Assembly (NCBI GenBank): GCA_052145775.1
Contig: JBKQNY010000113.1
Location: 1-17,539 of the forward strand
Direction: 5' to 3'
Length of the DNA stretch: 17,539 nucleotides
Source of the DNA: CAVYPR01 sp052145775
Lineage (GTDB): Bacteria > Actinomycetota > Acidimicrobiia > Acidimicrobiales > RAAP-2
A program made the translations under genes and the position numbers. The notes beneath the pieces were generated by a model. The model was not told the origin of the DNA, did not search any database, and saw only the letters and a program-made list of their open reading frames with translations. Shown here piece by piece: positions 1 to 7,258 of this stretch; position 1 is the first letter of the stretch, and each line of letters opens with the position of its first letter.

Positions 1-461
1 TGGACCGACAGGATGAAGCAGGCGCTCGCCTGCTGGGGGACCCCGTGCACCCCGATGTTGAACCAGACCGGCGAGTTGAACGCCGCCTTCTGGTGGATGA
101 TGAGGTGCTTCAGCTCGTCGCGGAAGGTCTCGGCCTCGGTCTCGTCGACGAAGTACGCGTCCTTGCGGCCCCAGGCGGTGATGGTGTCGACCACGCGGTC
201 GGCCACCTGCCTGAGCGACCACTCGCGCTCAGGGGTGCCCAGGCTGCCGCGGAAGTACTTCTGGGCCAGGATGTTGGTTGCATTCAGGCTCCAGCCCTCG
301 GGCACCTCCACGCCCAGCTGCTCGAAGGCCACGGTGCCGTCCCGGTAGTTGGTGATCCGAGCGTCCCGGCGCTCCCAGCGCACCTCGTCGTAGGGGTGGA
401 CGCCTTCGGTGGTGAAGTGACGTCGGATGCCGATGCCGGTCCGCTGGGGCGCAATCGCCAT
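1..461 (-). CDS. nrdJ: Vitamin B12-dependent (class II) ribonucleotide reductase, N-terminal part, cut by window edge
   Basis: Class II reductases make deoxyribonucleotides from ribonucleotides with adenosylcobalamin as radical source, without oxygen and in the cytoplasm. The 153 visible residues start at an ATG (459-461) with a GAGGAG Shine-Dalgarno 9 nt upstream. They contain the typical N-terminal ATP-cone-less NrdJ lead-in: LNATNILAQKYFRG, then HQKAAFNSPVWFNIG and QQASACFILSV. The Cys in SACFI is the first redox-active cysteine of the barrel. The gene continues beyond base 1, so the C-terminal half and thioredoxin-reducible tail are not visible. In many actinobacteria nrdR sits directly upstream of nrdJ. 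Here the upstream neighbour is glpK on the other strand, and control is suggested by the NrdR-like boxes in the leader. Identity is from recalled family motifs and I am confident. Confidence 0.93.
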   Translation of the reverse strand, partial: MAIAPQRTGIGIRRHFTTEGVHPYDEVRWERRDARITNYRDGTVAFEQLGVEVPEGWSLNATNILAQKYFRGSLGTPEREWSLRQVADRVVDTITAWGRKDAYFVDETEAETFRDELKHLIIHQKAAFNSPVWFNIGVHGVPQQASACFILSV

Positions 462-470
462 GTCTCTCTT

Positions 471-476
471 CTCCTC
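471..476 (-). promoter_or_regulatory. Ribosome-binding site of nrdJ
   Basis: On the minus strand GAGGAG lies 9 nt before the ATG at 461, within a purine-rich run. It fixes the nrdJ start. Confidence 0.75.
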
Positions 477-514
477 TGGTTGCGCTGGTGGTCTCTCACG
501 GCCGAGCCGGCCGC

Positions 515-560
515 CCGTGCCCCGGACCACACCGTGCCCCGGGATGCCCGTACCCCGGGA
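515..560 (-). repeat. Three imperfect direct repeats in the nrdJ leader
   Basis: On the plus strand, CCGTGCCCCGGA (515-526), CCGTGCCCCGGGA (532-544) and CCGTACCCCGGGA (548-560) follow each other with starts 17 and 16 bp apart. They lie between the NrdR-like box and the ribosome-binding site, inside the predicted transcript of nrdJ. The centre of each copy is near-palindromic (CCCCGGG). They could be binding sites for a second regulator or an RNA fold, or chance in GC-rich DNA. I know of no regulator with this site. Confidence 0.5.
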
Positions 561-580
561 CTGCGGTTTCGACTGCCTGA

Positions 581-596
581 CCACAATATGTTGTGG
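581..596. promoter_or_regulatory. NrdR box 1 (strong)
   Basis: CCACAATATGTTGTGG matches the NrdR box consensus acaCwAtATaTwGtgt at all conserved central positions. It is embedded in a longer inverted repeat, TGACCACAA-N4-TTGTGGTCA (578-599). NrdR is the ATP/dATP-sensing repressor of ribonucleotide reductase genes, which fits the adjacent nrdJ. The box lies about 30 bp downstream of the predicted transcription start. Confidence 0.85.
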
Positions 597-611
597 TCAC
601 CCACCCCCGGC

Positions 612-627
612 ACACGAGATGCTGGGG
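612..627. promoter_or_regulatory. NrdR box 2 (degenerate), overlapping the predicted start of transcription
   Basis: ACACGAGATGCTGGGG keeps about ten positions of the NrdR consensus (ACAC, A, AT, TG, G). It begins 31 bp from box 1, leaving a 15-bp gap. NrdR boxes typically occur in pairs with 15-16 bp between them, about three helical turns centre to centre, so the spacing supports a weak site. The sequence match alone would not be convincing. Confidence 0.55.
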
Positions 628-629
628 TC

Positions 630-659
630 ATTACAGCACTGTAACTACACCCCTGTCAA
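630..659 (-). promoter_or_regulatory. Sigma-70-type promoter of nrdJ
   Basis: Read on the minus strand, TTGACA (654-659) is followed after 18 bp by TGTAAT (630-635). The -35 is a perfect consensus and the -10 has one mismatch. Transcription would start near 623, giving a leader of roughly 160 nt that contains box 1 and most of box 2. A further small inverted repeat, TTACAG-CA-CTGTAA (631-644), overlaps the -10 and upstream spacer. Confidence 0.75.
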
Positions 660-765
660 CGTTTGGTTCCCGCCGTCGGCCCAGGTGGCGGCCCGTTCGC
701 GAAGGTTTGCAGTCGGGACGCCCCGGCGGTCCCCGACCGGCCCGGCCGCCGACACGGGGCCCGGT

Positions 766-771
766 TATCCT
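766..771 (+). promoter_or_regulatory. Candidate -10 element for a leaderless glpK transcript
   Basis: TATCCT fits TANNNT and its last T is exactly 7 bp before the G of the GTG start at 778. That is the geometry of leaderless actinobacterial transcripts. No Shine-Dalgarno sequence precedes the GTG, and no convincing -35 is visible. Confidence 0.45.
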
Positions 772-777
772 CCGCCG

Positions 778-2307
778 GTGGCACGCGTGGTGGCGGTCGA
801 CGCCGGCACCACCGGGGTCCGCTCCCTGGTGGTCGACGAGGGCGGGGCGGTGCTCGACCTCGCCTACCGCGAGCTCACCCAGCACTTCCCCCGTCCGGGC
901 TGGGTGGAGCACGACCCCGACGAGATCTTCGACGCGGTGGGGGCCACCCTGGCCGAGGTCTGCGGGAGGCTCTCGGGGCCGGGGTCGTCGGTGGCCGCGG
1001 TGGGCCTCACCAACCAGCGCGAGACCGCCGTGGCCTGGGACCGCGCCGGGGGCCCGCTCGGGCCGGCCATCGTGTGGCAGGACCGCCGCACCGCCGGCCG
1101 TTGCGAAGAGCTCCGCCGGGCCGGCCACCTGCCGGCCGTGCGGGCCCGCACCGGTCTCGTGCTCGACCCGTACTTCTCGGCCACCAAGTTCGCCTGGATG
1201 CTCGAGGACGGCGGTCTGGCCGGCCGGGTCCCGGCCTCGCGACTAGCCCTGGCCACGGTCGACTCGTGGGTGCTGTGGCGGCTGACCGGCGGCCCCGGGC
1301 GCGGCGTGTTCGTCACCGACGTCTCCAACGCCTCGCGCACGATGCTCTTCGACGTGATCGGGCTGCGCTGGACAGAGGAGCTCTGCGGCTTGTTCGGGGT
1401 GGACCCCGCGGCCCTCCCCGAGGTCCGTCCCTCCTCCGGGCGGTTCGGCACCGTGGACGCGGCGGCGGTGGGGGTGCCGGCGCTGGACGGCGTGCCGGTG
1501 AGCGGGGTGGCCGGCGACCAGCAGGCGGCCCTCTTCGGCCAGTGCTGTTTTGCCCCGGGCACGGCGAAGGTCACCTACGGCACCGGCAGCTTCGTGCTGG
1601 CCAACGTCGGGGACGCCTTCCTGGCGCCGCCCGACGGCCTGGTCACCACCGTCGCCTGGGACCTGGGCGGCCGGGGCGGGGACGGCCGGGGGCCGGTCGC
1701 CTACGCGCTCGAGGGCTCCACCTTCGCGTCGGGGGCGGCCATCCAGTGGCTGCGCGACGGCCTCGGGATCATCGCCGCGGCCGAGGACCTCGGCCCGCTG
1801 GCCGGCTCGGTGGCCGACAGCGGCGGCGTGACCGTGGTCCCCGCCCTCACCGGCCTGGGCAGCCCGTGGTGGGACCCCCGGGCCCGGGGCACCATCACCG
1901 GCATCACCAGGGGGGCCGGCCGGGCGCAGCTGGCCCGTGCCGTGGTGGAGGCGATCGCCTTCTCGGTGCGGGACATGACCGACGCCATGGCCGACGCCAC
2001 CGGCGAGCCGCTCAGAGAGCTGCGGGCCGACGGCGGCGCGTCGGCCATGGACCTCCTCCTCCAACTCCAGGCCGACCAGTCCGAGACGCCGGTCGCCCGG
2101 CCCCGTTCGGTCGAGTCCACCGCGCTGGGGGCGGCCACCCTGGCCGGCCTGGCCGAGGGCGTGTGGGGCTCGCTCGACGAGCTGGCCGGCCTGTGGCGGC
2201 CCGGGGCCGCCTTCGCCCCCTCGGCCGAGCGGGGCTCCGCCGACCTGGCCCACGCCGCGTGGCTCCGGGCGGTCGGCCGCTCCCGGGGCTGGGCGCCCGC
2301 CGGCTGA
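778..2307 (+). CDS. glpK: Glycerol kinase (FGGY family)
   Basis: It phosphorylates glycerol to sn-glycerol-3-phosphate with ATP in the cytoplasm, feeding glycolysis and phospholipid synthesis. It is 509 residues from the GTG, the usual size. The N-terminal phosphate-binding loop VDAGTTGVRS is present. The glycerol-contact residues known from E. coli GlpK all have counterparts: R81-E82 in NQRET, W100 in WQDRR, Y132 in DPYFSATK, D247 in GDQQAALFGQ and F272 in YGTGSF. C-terminal hallmarks are SPWWDPRARGTITGITRG and the DGGAS/LLQLQAD segment. The frame is open far upstream, but the family N-terminus begins at this GTG. It has DAG where most GlpK have DQG in the first loop, a minor variant. It converges on the ACT gene with only 13 bp between stops. 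Confidence 0.93.
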   Translation: MARVVAVDAGTTGVRSLVVDEGGAVLDLAYRELTQHFPRPGWVEHDPDEIFDAVGATLAEVCGRLSGPGSSVAAVGLTNQRETAVAWDRAGGPLGPAIVWQDRRTAGRCEELRRAGHLPAVRARTGLVLDPYFSATKFAWMLEDGGLAGRVPASRLALATVDSWVLWRLTGGPGRGVFVTDVSNASRTMLFDVIGLRWTEELCGLFGVDPAALPEVRPSSGRFGTVDAAAVGVPALDGVPVSGVAGDQQAALFGQCCFAPGTAKVTYGTGSFVLANVGDAFLAPPDGLVTTVAWDLGGRGGDGRGPVAYALEGSTFASGAAIQWLRDGLGIIAAAEDLGPLAGSVADSGGVTVVPALTGLGSPWWDPRARGTITGITRGAGRAQLARAVVEAIAFSVRDMTDAMADATGEPLRELRADGGASAMDLLLQLQADQSETPVARPRSVESTALGAATLAGLAEGVWGSLDELAGLWRPGAAFAPSAERGSADLAHAAWLRAVGRSRGWAPAG

Positions 2308-2320
2308 GCCCGCCGGGCCC

Positions 2321-2581
2321 TCACTCCTCGGTGGGGACCGCCTCCACCTTGCGGATGTCCTCGACCTGGGCCCCGTCCACCTCGTGGATCTCGTGGCGCA
2401 GGAGCTCGACGAGGTGGTCCCCGCTCAGCTCGAGGACGAACTCGTCGATGGCCCGGCCGCGGGAGCGGTCCAGGATGTCGATGGCCACGATGTCCCCGCC
2501 CACGGCCCCGATCCGGCTGGCCACCTGGCCGAGCGCGCCCGGCCGGTCGGGGAGGCGTATCCGCACCACGTAGCGTCCCAC
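2321..2581 (-). CDS. Small ACT-domain protein
   Basis: This is an 86-residue single ACT domain, a fold that binds amino acids or other small ligands and usually acts as a regulatory module. It starts with the strand VGRYVVRIRLPDRPGAL and continues with GQVASRIGAVGGDIVAIDI, the classic ACT turn with its conserved Gly, then a second half ending in a Glu-rich tail. There is no catalytic domain attached. Its GTG start shares one base with the TAG stop of the upstream acyltransferase (TAGTG), so the two are probably translationally coupled. The partner or ligand is unknown. A role as a free-standing regulatory subunit is inference. Confidence 0.8.
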   Translation of the reverse strand: MGRYVVRIRLPDRPGALGQVASRIGAVGGDIVAIDILDRSRGRAIDEFVLELSGDHLVELLRHEIHEVDGAQVEDIRKVEAVPTEE

Positions 2582-3303
2582 TACCCAACCTCCCGCTTCG
2601 GCACGTACTCGTCGACGTAGTCCCGCTCCGAGAGGCGGGCGATCTCCTTCATCAGGTCGTCGGTGAACTCCCGGCAGACCCGGTGGTCGTGGTCGGCCAG
2701 GGGTTGCGCCGGGTCCGACGTCGGGTCCATCCGCATCGGGGTCCCGAACCGGATGCGCACCGTCCTGAAGGGGCGCATCAGCCGGGCGTTGACCGGCTGC
2801 ACCTCCGCCGTCCCCACGATGCCGACCGGGACCACGGCCACGGCGCACTCCCTCGACAGCCGGGCCACCCCCGTGCGCCCGCGGTGGACGTTGGCGTCGC
2901 CGGACCGGGTGCCCTCGGGGTAGAGGCCGAGCAGGCGGCCCCGGCCCAGGACGTCGCCGGCGGTGGCCATGGCCCGGTCGGACACCGGGCCGCCGCCGCG
3001 CCTGATGGGGATCTGCCCGGCCGCCCGGAAGAACCAGGCGGTGCGCCACGAGTCGAAGTACTCGGCCTTGGCCAAGAAGGTGACCTTGCGGCGCACCACC
3101 AGCGGGAGGAAGAAGGAGTCGCAGAAGGACCGGTGGTTGGCGGCCAGCACCGCCGGCCCGCGCGAAGGGACGTTCTCGCGACCTTCGACGCGCACCCTCC
3201 ACAGCAAGAAGAAGACCGGCGAGAGCAGGACCTTGAACACCCAGTAGGCCACGGCCAACGGTAGCGTGCGCGCGCGCCGGCCGCTGCGGCCGCCGTCCCC
3301 CAT
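2581..3303 (-). CDS. 1-acyl-sn-glycerol-3-phosphate acyltransferase-like (PlsC family)
   Basis: This family moves an acyl chain from acyl-CoA or acyl-ACP to lysophosphatidic acid or a related acceptor at the membrane. The 240 residues show a hydrophobic N-terminal stretch (about 15-35), the catalytic NHRSFCD box with H57 and D62 spaced HX4D, the FLAKAEYF segment, YPEGTRS around E130 and VVPVGIVG. Those are the four family motifs in the right order. I chose the ATG at 3303. A TTG at 3336 would add 11 residues but would run into the region before the divergent lactonase gene. The ORF ends inside the start codon of the ACT gene. The true acceptor could be something other than lysophosphatidate, since the family is broad. 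Confidence 0.87.
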   Translation of the reverse strand: MGDGGRSGRRARTLPLAVAYWVFKVLLSPVFFLLWRVRVEGRENVPSRGPAVLAANHRSFCDSFFLPLVVRRKVTFLAKAEYFDSWRTAWFFRAAGQIPIRRGGGPVSDRAMATAGDVLGRGRLLGLYPEGTRSGDANVHRGRTGVARLSRECAVAVVPVGIVGTAEVQPVNARLMRPFRTVRIRFGTPMRMDPTSDPAQPLADHDHRVCREFTDDLMKEIARLSERDYVDEYVPKREVG

Positions 3304-3345
3304 TCCGGCATGCGGAGCGGGCCCGACTGTGGTCAACTACGGCCC

Positions 3346-4212
3346 GTGCGCGCGCCTACGACCGCCGAGCCGTTCCTCGAGGGCCTCCACTTCGGCGAGG
3401 GTCCCCGCTGGCACGAGGGCCGGCTGTGGTACTCGGACTTCTACGACGAGGCGGTGTTTTCGGCCGGCCCCGACGGCGACCGCCGGCGCGAGGTCGACGT
3501 CCCGGGCCGGCCCTCGGGCATCGGCTGGCTGCCCGACGGCCGGATGCTGGTGGTCTCGATGACCGAGCGGGCGGTGAAGCGCCTCGAGCCCGACGGGAGC
3601 CTCGTCCACCACGGCGACCTCACCCCGTGGGCCACCTTTCACGGCAACGACATGGTGGTGGCCGCCGACGGCCGCGCCTACGCCGGCAACTTCGGCTTCG
3701 ACCTCGAGGCCGCCGCCCTGGGCGAGGGGAGGTTCTGCACCACGAGCCTGGTGCGGGTCGATCCCGACGGAACGTCCTGCGAGGCGGCGCCCGATCTGGC
3801 CTTCCCCAACGGGACGGTGATCTTCCCCGACGGCCGGACCCTGGTGGTGGCCGAGTCGGCCGGCGCCCGCCTCACCGCCTTCGACGTCGGCGCGGACGGC
3901 TCGCTCTCGCAGCGCCGGGTCTGGGCCGAGCTGGACGGCTGCGCCCCCGACGGGATCTGCCTCGACGCCGACGGCTGCATCTGGGTGGCCAACGCCCTGG
4001 GCGCCGAGTGCCGGCGGGTGGCCCAGGGCGGGGACGTCGTCGATCGGGTGGAGACGAGCCAGTTCTGCTACGCCTGCGCCCTCGGGGGGCCCGACCGTCG
4101 CACCCTGTACTGCCTCACCGCGCCGGGGAGCCTGGAGGCCGAGGTGGCGGGGAAGCGGGCCGGCCGCGTCGAGCGGGCGCAGGTCGGCACCCCGGGGGCG
4201 GGGCTGCCGTAG
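3346..4212 (+). CDS. SMP-30/gluconolactonase/LRE family lactonase
   Basis: It is a six-bladed beta-propeller hydrolase that opens sugar lactones using one divalent cation. The 288 residues begin with the family signature LEGLHFGEGPRWHEGRLWYSD. The expected metal ligands are visible as E18 (GEGP), N155 (FPNG) and D202 (APDG), with N101 (HGND) as the further active-site Asn. These numbers nearly coincide with those of vertebrate SMP-30. I preferred the GTG at 3346 to the in-frame ATG at 3310, because the family homology starts just after it and the ATG would reach into the divergent acyltransferase gene. The physiological lactone cannot be read from the sequence. It converges on the aminotransferase gene. 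Confidence 0.88.
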   Translation: MRAPTTAEPFLEGLHFGEGPRWHEGRLWYSDFYDEAVFSAGPDGDRRREVDVPGRPSGIGWLPDGRMLVVSMTERAVKRLEPDGSLVHHGDLTPWATFHGNDMVVAADGRAYAGNFGFDLEAAALGEGRFCTTSLVRVDPDGTSCEAAPDLAFPNGTVIFPDGRTLVVAESAGARLTAFDVGADGSLSQRRVWAELDGCAPDGICLDADGCIWVANALGAECRRVAQGGDVVDRVETSQFCYACALGGPDRRTLYCLTAPGSLEAEVAGKRAGRVERAQVGTPGAGLP

Positions 4213-4234
4213 CGCCGCCGGGAGGCCGGTCGCC

Positions 4235-5458
4235 CTAGGCCAGCCGGGTGAGGGCCCGCCGCAGGTTGCGGACGGCCTGGCCGGTGCGCTGCTCGTTCTC
4301 GATGAGGGCGAAGCGGACGTGGCCGTCACCCCCGGGCCCGAACCCCACCCCGGGCGAGGTGGCGACCTCGGCCTCGCGCACCAAGAGCTTGGAGAACTCG
4401 AGCGAGCCCATCTCGCGGTAGGGCTCGGGGATGGGCGCCCAGACGAACATCGTCCCCTTGGGCGGCACGACGTGCCAGCCGATCCGGTTCAGCCCGTCGC
4501 AGAGCGCGTTGCGGCGGCCCTCGTAGTGCTCGCGGATCTCCTTGGGGTACTCGGGCGCCTCGTTCATGGCCACGATGGCGGCGATCTGGATGGGCTGGAA
4601 CGTCCCGTAGTCGAGGTAGCTCTTCAGCTTCACAAGGGCCTGGATGATCTCGGCGTTGCCCACCATGAACCCGACCCGCCATCCCGCCATCGAGAAGGAC
4701 TTCGTCAGGGTGTAGAGCTCGACCGCCACGTCCTTGGCTCCGGGCACCTGGAGGACCGAGGGCGGATCGTAGCCGTCGAAGCCGATGTCGGCGTAGGCGA
4801 AGTCGTGGACGAGCACCACGTCGTGCTCGCGGGCGAATGTGACCAGGCGCGCCATGAAGTCGTAGTCGACGCAGGCGGTCGTCGGGTTGTGGGGGAAGGA
4901 GAGCACGATCACCCGGGGCTTGGGCCAGGTCGACTCCCAGGTCTCCATCAGCGAGTCGAAGAAGGTGTCCCCCGGGTCCGGCGCCCCCGGGACCGACCCG
5001 GGAGCATGCTGGCCGGTCGGCCCCTCGAGCGGGATCTGGCGGATGTCGGCCCCGGCGAAGAGCGGCGCGTAGATGTGGATCGGATAGGAGGGCGATGGGA
5101 CGAACGCCGTGTCCCCCGGTCCGACCAGCACCCACATCAGGTGGCTCAGACCCTCCTTGGCCCCGATGGTGGTGACCACCTCGCGTTCGGCGTCGAGCCC
5201 GACCCCGAACTTGCGCAGGTAGAGGTCGGCGACGGCCTGTCGGAGCTTGGGGATGCCCTTGGACGACGAGTAGCGGTGGTTCCGCGGATTGTGGGCCGCC
5301 TCGGCCAGCTTCTCGACCGCCACGTCGGGCGAGGGGAGGTCGGGGTTGCCGAAGCCGAGGTCGATCACGTCCTTGCCGGCGCGCCTGGCCTCGAGCTTCA
5401 GCTCGTTGATGGTGGCGAAGACGTAGGGCGGCAGCCCGTTGATCCGGCGGAATTCCAC
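4235..5458 (-). CDS. PLP-dependent class I/II aminotransferase, AlaC-like
   Basis: It is a fold-type I aminotransferase of 407 residues. The N-terminus FRRINGLPPYVFATINELK and IDLGFGNPDLPSP resemble AlaC (glutamate-pyruvate aminotransferase) and related actinobacterial enzymes. The pyridoxal-binding lysine is K253 in LTKSFSMAGWRVGF. Upstream are PHNPTT and VHDFAYADI, which bind the cofactor ring and phosphate. A Gly/Pro-rich loop around 155-170 (APGSVPGAPDPGD) looks like a small insertion. The start is a GTG with a poor Shine-Dalgarno. It is last of a minus-strand run, 56 bp after the oxidoreductase. An alanine- or aspartate-type substrate is likely, but I cannot tell which. Confidence 0.88.
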   Translation of the reverse strand: MEFRRINGLPPYVFATINELKLEARRAGKDVIDLGFGNPDLPSPDVAVEKLAEAAHNPRNHRYSSSKGIPKLRQAVADLYLRKFGVGLDAEREVVTTIGAKEGLSHLMWVLVGPGDTAFVPSPSYPIHIYAPLFAGADIRQIPLEGPTGQHAPGSVPGAPDPGDTFFDSLMETWESTWPKPRVIVLSFPHNPTTACVDYDFMARLVTFAREHDVVLVHDFAYADIGFDGYDPPSVLQVPGAKDVAVELYTLTKSFSMAGWRVGFMVGNAEIIQALVKLKSYLDYGTFQPIQIAAIVAMNEAPEYPKEIREHYEGRRNALCDGLNRIGWHVVPPKGTMFVWAPIPEPYREMGSLEFSKLLVREAEVATSPGVGFGPGGDGHVRFALIENEQRTGQAVRNLRRALTRLA

Positions 5459-5514
5459 CCCGCGAGGCTACCAACCCACCGGTCCGACCCGTGGCCGCCG
5501 CGCCCGGGCGTGGC

Positions 5515-6228
5515 TCAGCCGTCGCCGGCCAGCCCCCTGGCCGCGGCGGCCATCTCCTCGAGGGGGGCGGGCCAGCCGAGAACCATCCAGGTGGCGCCGG
5601 CTTCGGCCAGCCGGCCCATCCGGTCGGCGAGGTCGGGGGCCCGGCCCGACCGGTCGGCCTGTGGCGGCGGTCCCGCCCAGGTCACCTCGGTGCGGCGGGC
5701 CTGGTCCGCCACCGCCTTAGCCGACGCGTCCCACAGGTTCACCGCCACCCCCTCCTCCTCGGCCAGTGCCATCGTCGCCGGCGCCCCACCGCCCACCCAG
5801 ACCGGGACGCCACGGTCCCGCAGTGAGCGGGCGCAACGCCGCAGGGCGTCGCGCCGCTCGCCGGCGGGGGCGAAGTCGATCCCGTAAGCGCGGTTCTCCT
5901 CGGCGCTCAGCCGGTCACCGGTGCCCAGTGCCGCCACCACCCGCCCCGGCGCGATCGCCGTGAGGGCCTCGAACTCCGACTCGAGGACGCCCTCGGGGAC
6001 CAGGCCGATCCTGGCCACCAGGGTGCCCACGGCCACCCGGGCCGTCGTGGCGGCCACCGCCCCCAGCACCGGGAAGGGGGCCAGCGCCGGCCGGTCGGGC
6101 TGGCCCATCGGCCAGAGGTGGTCGTAGCAGAAGACGCCGTCGATCCCCAGCTCGTCGGCCCGCCTGGCCACCGCCAACGCCTCGTCGGCCGATGTCCGAA
6201 AGGTCGGGAGGATGACGCCGGTCCTCAC
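5515..6228 (-). CDS. Luciferase-like (LLM class) oxidoreductase, probably F420-dependent
   Basis: This is a TIM-barrel flavin/F420 enzyme. The N-terminal part RTGVILPTF...ADELGIDGVFCYDHLW is typical of the F420-dependent LLM branch. It is followed by PFPVLGAVAATTARVAVGTLV, then GRVVAALGTGD and VWVGGGAPATMALA. At 237 residues it is shorter than most members (about 280-350), missing part of the usual C-terminal region, yet no frameshift is seen. The GTG start at 6228 is 28 bp after the ROK kinase stop, so co-transcription is likely. The substrate is unknown. F420 rather than FMN use is inferred from the subfamily resemblance. Confidence 0.8.
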   Translation of the reverse strand: MRTGVILPTFRTSADEALAVARRADELGIDGVFCYDHLWPMGQPDRPALAPFPVLGAVAATTARVAVGTLVARIGLVPEGVLESEFEALTAIAPGRVVAALGTGDRLSAEENRAYGIDFAPAGERRDALRRCARSLRDRGVPVWVGGGAPATMALAEEEGVAVNLWDASAKAVADQARRTEVTWAGPPPQADRSGRAPDLADRMGRLAEAGATWMVLGWPAPLEEMAAAARGLAGDG

Positions 6229-6256
6229 CGCGCCGGCGGCCTTCTCATGCCGGCGG

Positions 6257-7258
6257 TCACCACAGCCCTCCGTCCCGGGCCGCCATGGCCGCTCCCGCGG
6301 CCCCCGCCCGCTCGCCGTAGGCGGCGGCCACGATCTCGACCTCGGGTCGTGCCCCGGCCCCCTCGACCAGGTCGGCGAACGCCCGCCGGGTCGGGCCGAG
6401 CAGGACCTCGCCGGCCTCGGCCAGTCCCCCGGCGATCACGATGCGCTCGACGTCGAGGACCGCCGTGAGGTTCGCCAGTCCGAGGGCCACCCACCAGCCC
6501 AGCCCCTCCATCACCTCGAGCGACCCGGGGTCGCCCCCGAGCGCGGCCTCGGTCACGTGCTCGCCCCACACCAGCTCGGGGTCGCCCCCGGCCAGGGCCA
6601 CCACGCCGCCGAGCCGCCCGGAGCCGGCGGCCTCCCGGGCCAGACGGCCCAGTCCCCCGCCGGAGGCGAACCGCTCCCAGCAGCCGCGGCGGCCGCACGG
6701 GCACGGCGGACCGGACGGGTCGATCAGCATGTGGCCGATCTCACCGGCGAACCCGTTGGCCCCCACCATCACCCGCCCGGCGCTGATCAGCCCGCCTCCG
6801 ATCCCGGTGCCCAGGGTGACGACCACGGCGTCGTCGGCGCCCCGGGCGGCCCCGTTGCGGTGCTCGGCCACCGCCGCGCAGTTGGCGTCGTTCTCCACCA
6901 GCAGCTCGGACAGGGGCAGGCGGGCGGCCACCAGCGCCCGCATGTCGGCCCCGGCCGCGCCGCGCAGGTTGGGCGAGAAGTGCAGGACGCCGTGGCGGTC
7001 GAGCATCCCCGGGACGCCCACCCCGACCGGCGACGCCGGGTCGGCGCCCGCACCGGCCTGGCGGCCCAGGACGGCGACCACCTCGGCCACCGCGTCGGCG
7101 ACCTCGACGGCGGTCCCCGACGGGTCCCCGGCGCTCGCCGGGGTGCCCACCCTCGCCTCCCCCACCACGGCGTCGGTGTCGTCCACGGCGACGCCGAGCA
7201 CCTTGGTCCCGCCGATGTCGACGCCGAAGGCGACGGGGGCCCGGCGTCCCACACTCAC
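6257..7258 (-). CDS. ROK-family sugar kinase (glucokinase-like)
   Basis: It phosphorylates a hexose, most likely glucose, with ATP or polyphosphate in the cytoplasm. It is 333 residues. FGVDIGGTK (D14) is the phosphate loop. VENDAN carries the catalytic base D124, and LGTGIGGGL follows. GEIGHM supplies H176, and CPCGRRGC gives C186, C188 and C193 of the ROK zinc site. The GTG start overlaps the TGA stop of the SRPBCC gene in the four bases GTGA, so translational coupling is likely. Glucokinase is the commonest actinobacterial ROK enzyme of this length lacking an N-terminal HTH, but N-acetylhexosamine or mannose kinases cannot be excluded. Confidence 0.9.
   Translation of the reverse strand: MSVGRRAPVAFGVDIGGTKVLGVAVDDTDAVVGEARVGTPASAGDPSGTAVEVADAVAEVVAVLGRQAGAGADPASPVGVGVPGMLDRHGVLHFSPNLRGAAGADMRALVAARLPLSELLVENDANCAAVAEHRNGAARGADDAVVVTLGTGIGGGLISAGRVMVGANGFAGEIGHMLIDPSGPPCPCGRRGCWERFASGGGLGRLAREAAGSGRLGGVVALAGGDPELVWGEHVTEAALGGDPGSLEVMEGLGWWVALGLANLTAVLDVERIVIAGGLAEAGEVLLGPTRRAFADLVEGAGARPEVEIVAAAYGERAGAAGAAMAARDGGLW

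Larger units (their letters stand above)
462..777. other. Divergent intergenic region nrdJ / glpK
   Basis: This 316-bp gap holds the nrdJ promoter, two NrdR-like boxes, three direct repeats and, at its right end, a candidate leaderless promoter for glpK. I looked for a cobalamin riboswitch in the nrdJ leader and found no B12 box. Open frames running through it on the plus strand have no start or coding signature of their own. Confidence 0.7.

Noticed and set aside
462..623. Cobalamin riboswitch in the nrdJ leader
   Set aside because: A B12-dependent enzyme made this worth checking, but no B12 box or matching core is present on the transcribed strand.
2308..2320. GC-rich small hairpin between the converging glpK and ACT genes as a terminator
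   Set aside because: The stem is only about four pairs with no T run, so it is not distinguishable from background.
663..2573. 636-codon plus-strand frame overlapping glpK
   Set aside because: Arg/Gly/Pro-rich out-of-frame reading of the glycerol kinase gene. The glpK frame carries all catalytic residues.
4319..5887. 522-codon plus-strand frame opposite the aminotransferase and oxidoreductase
   Set aside because: Antisense shadow of two clear genes with no start context or motif.
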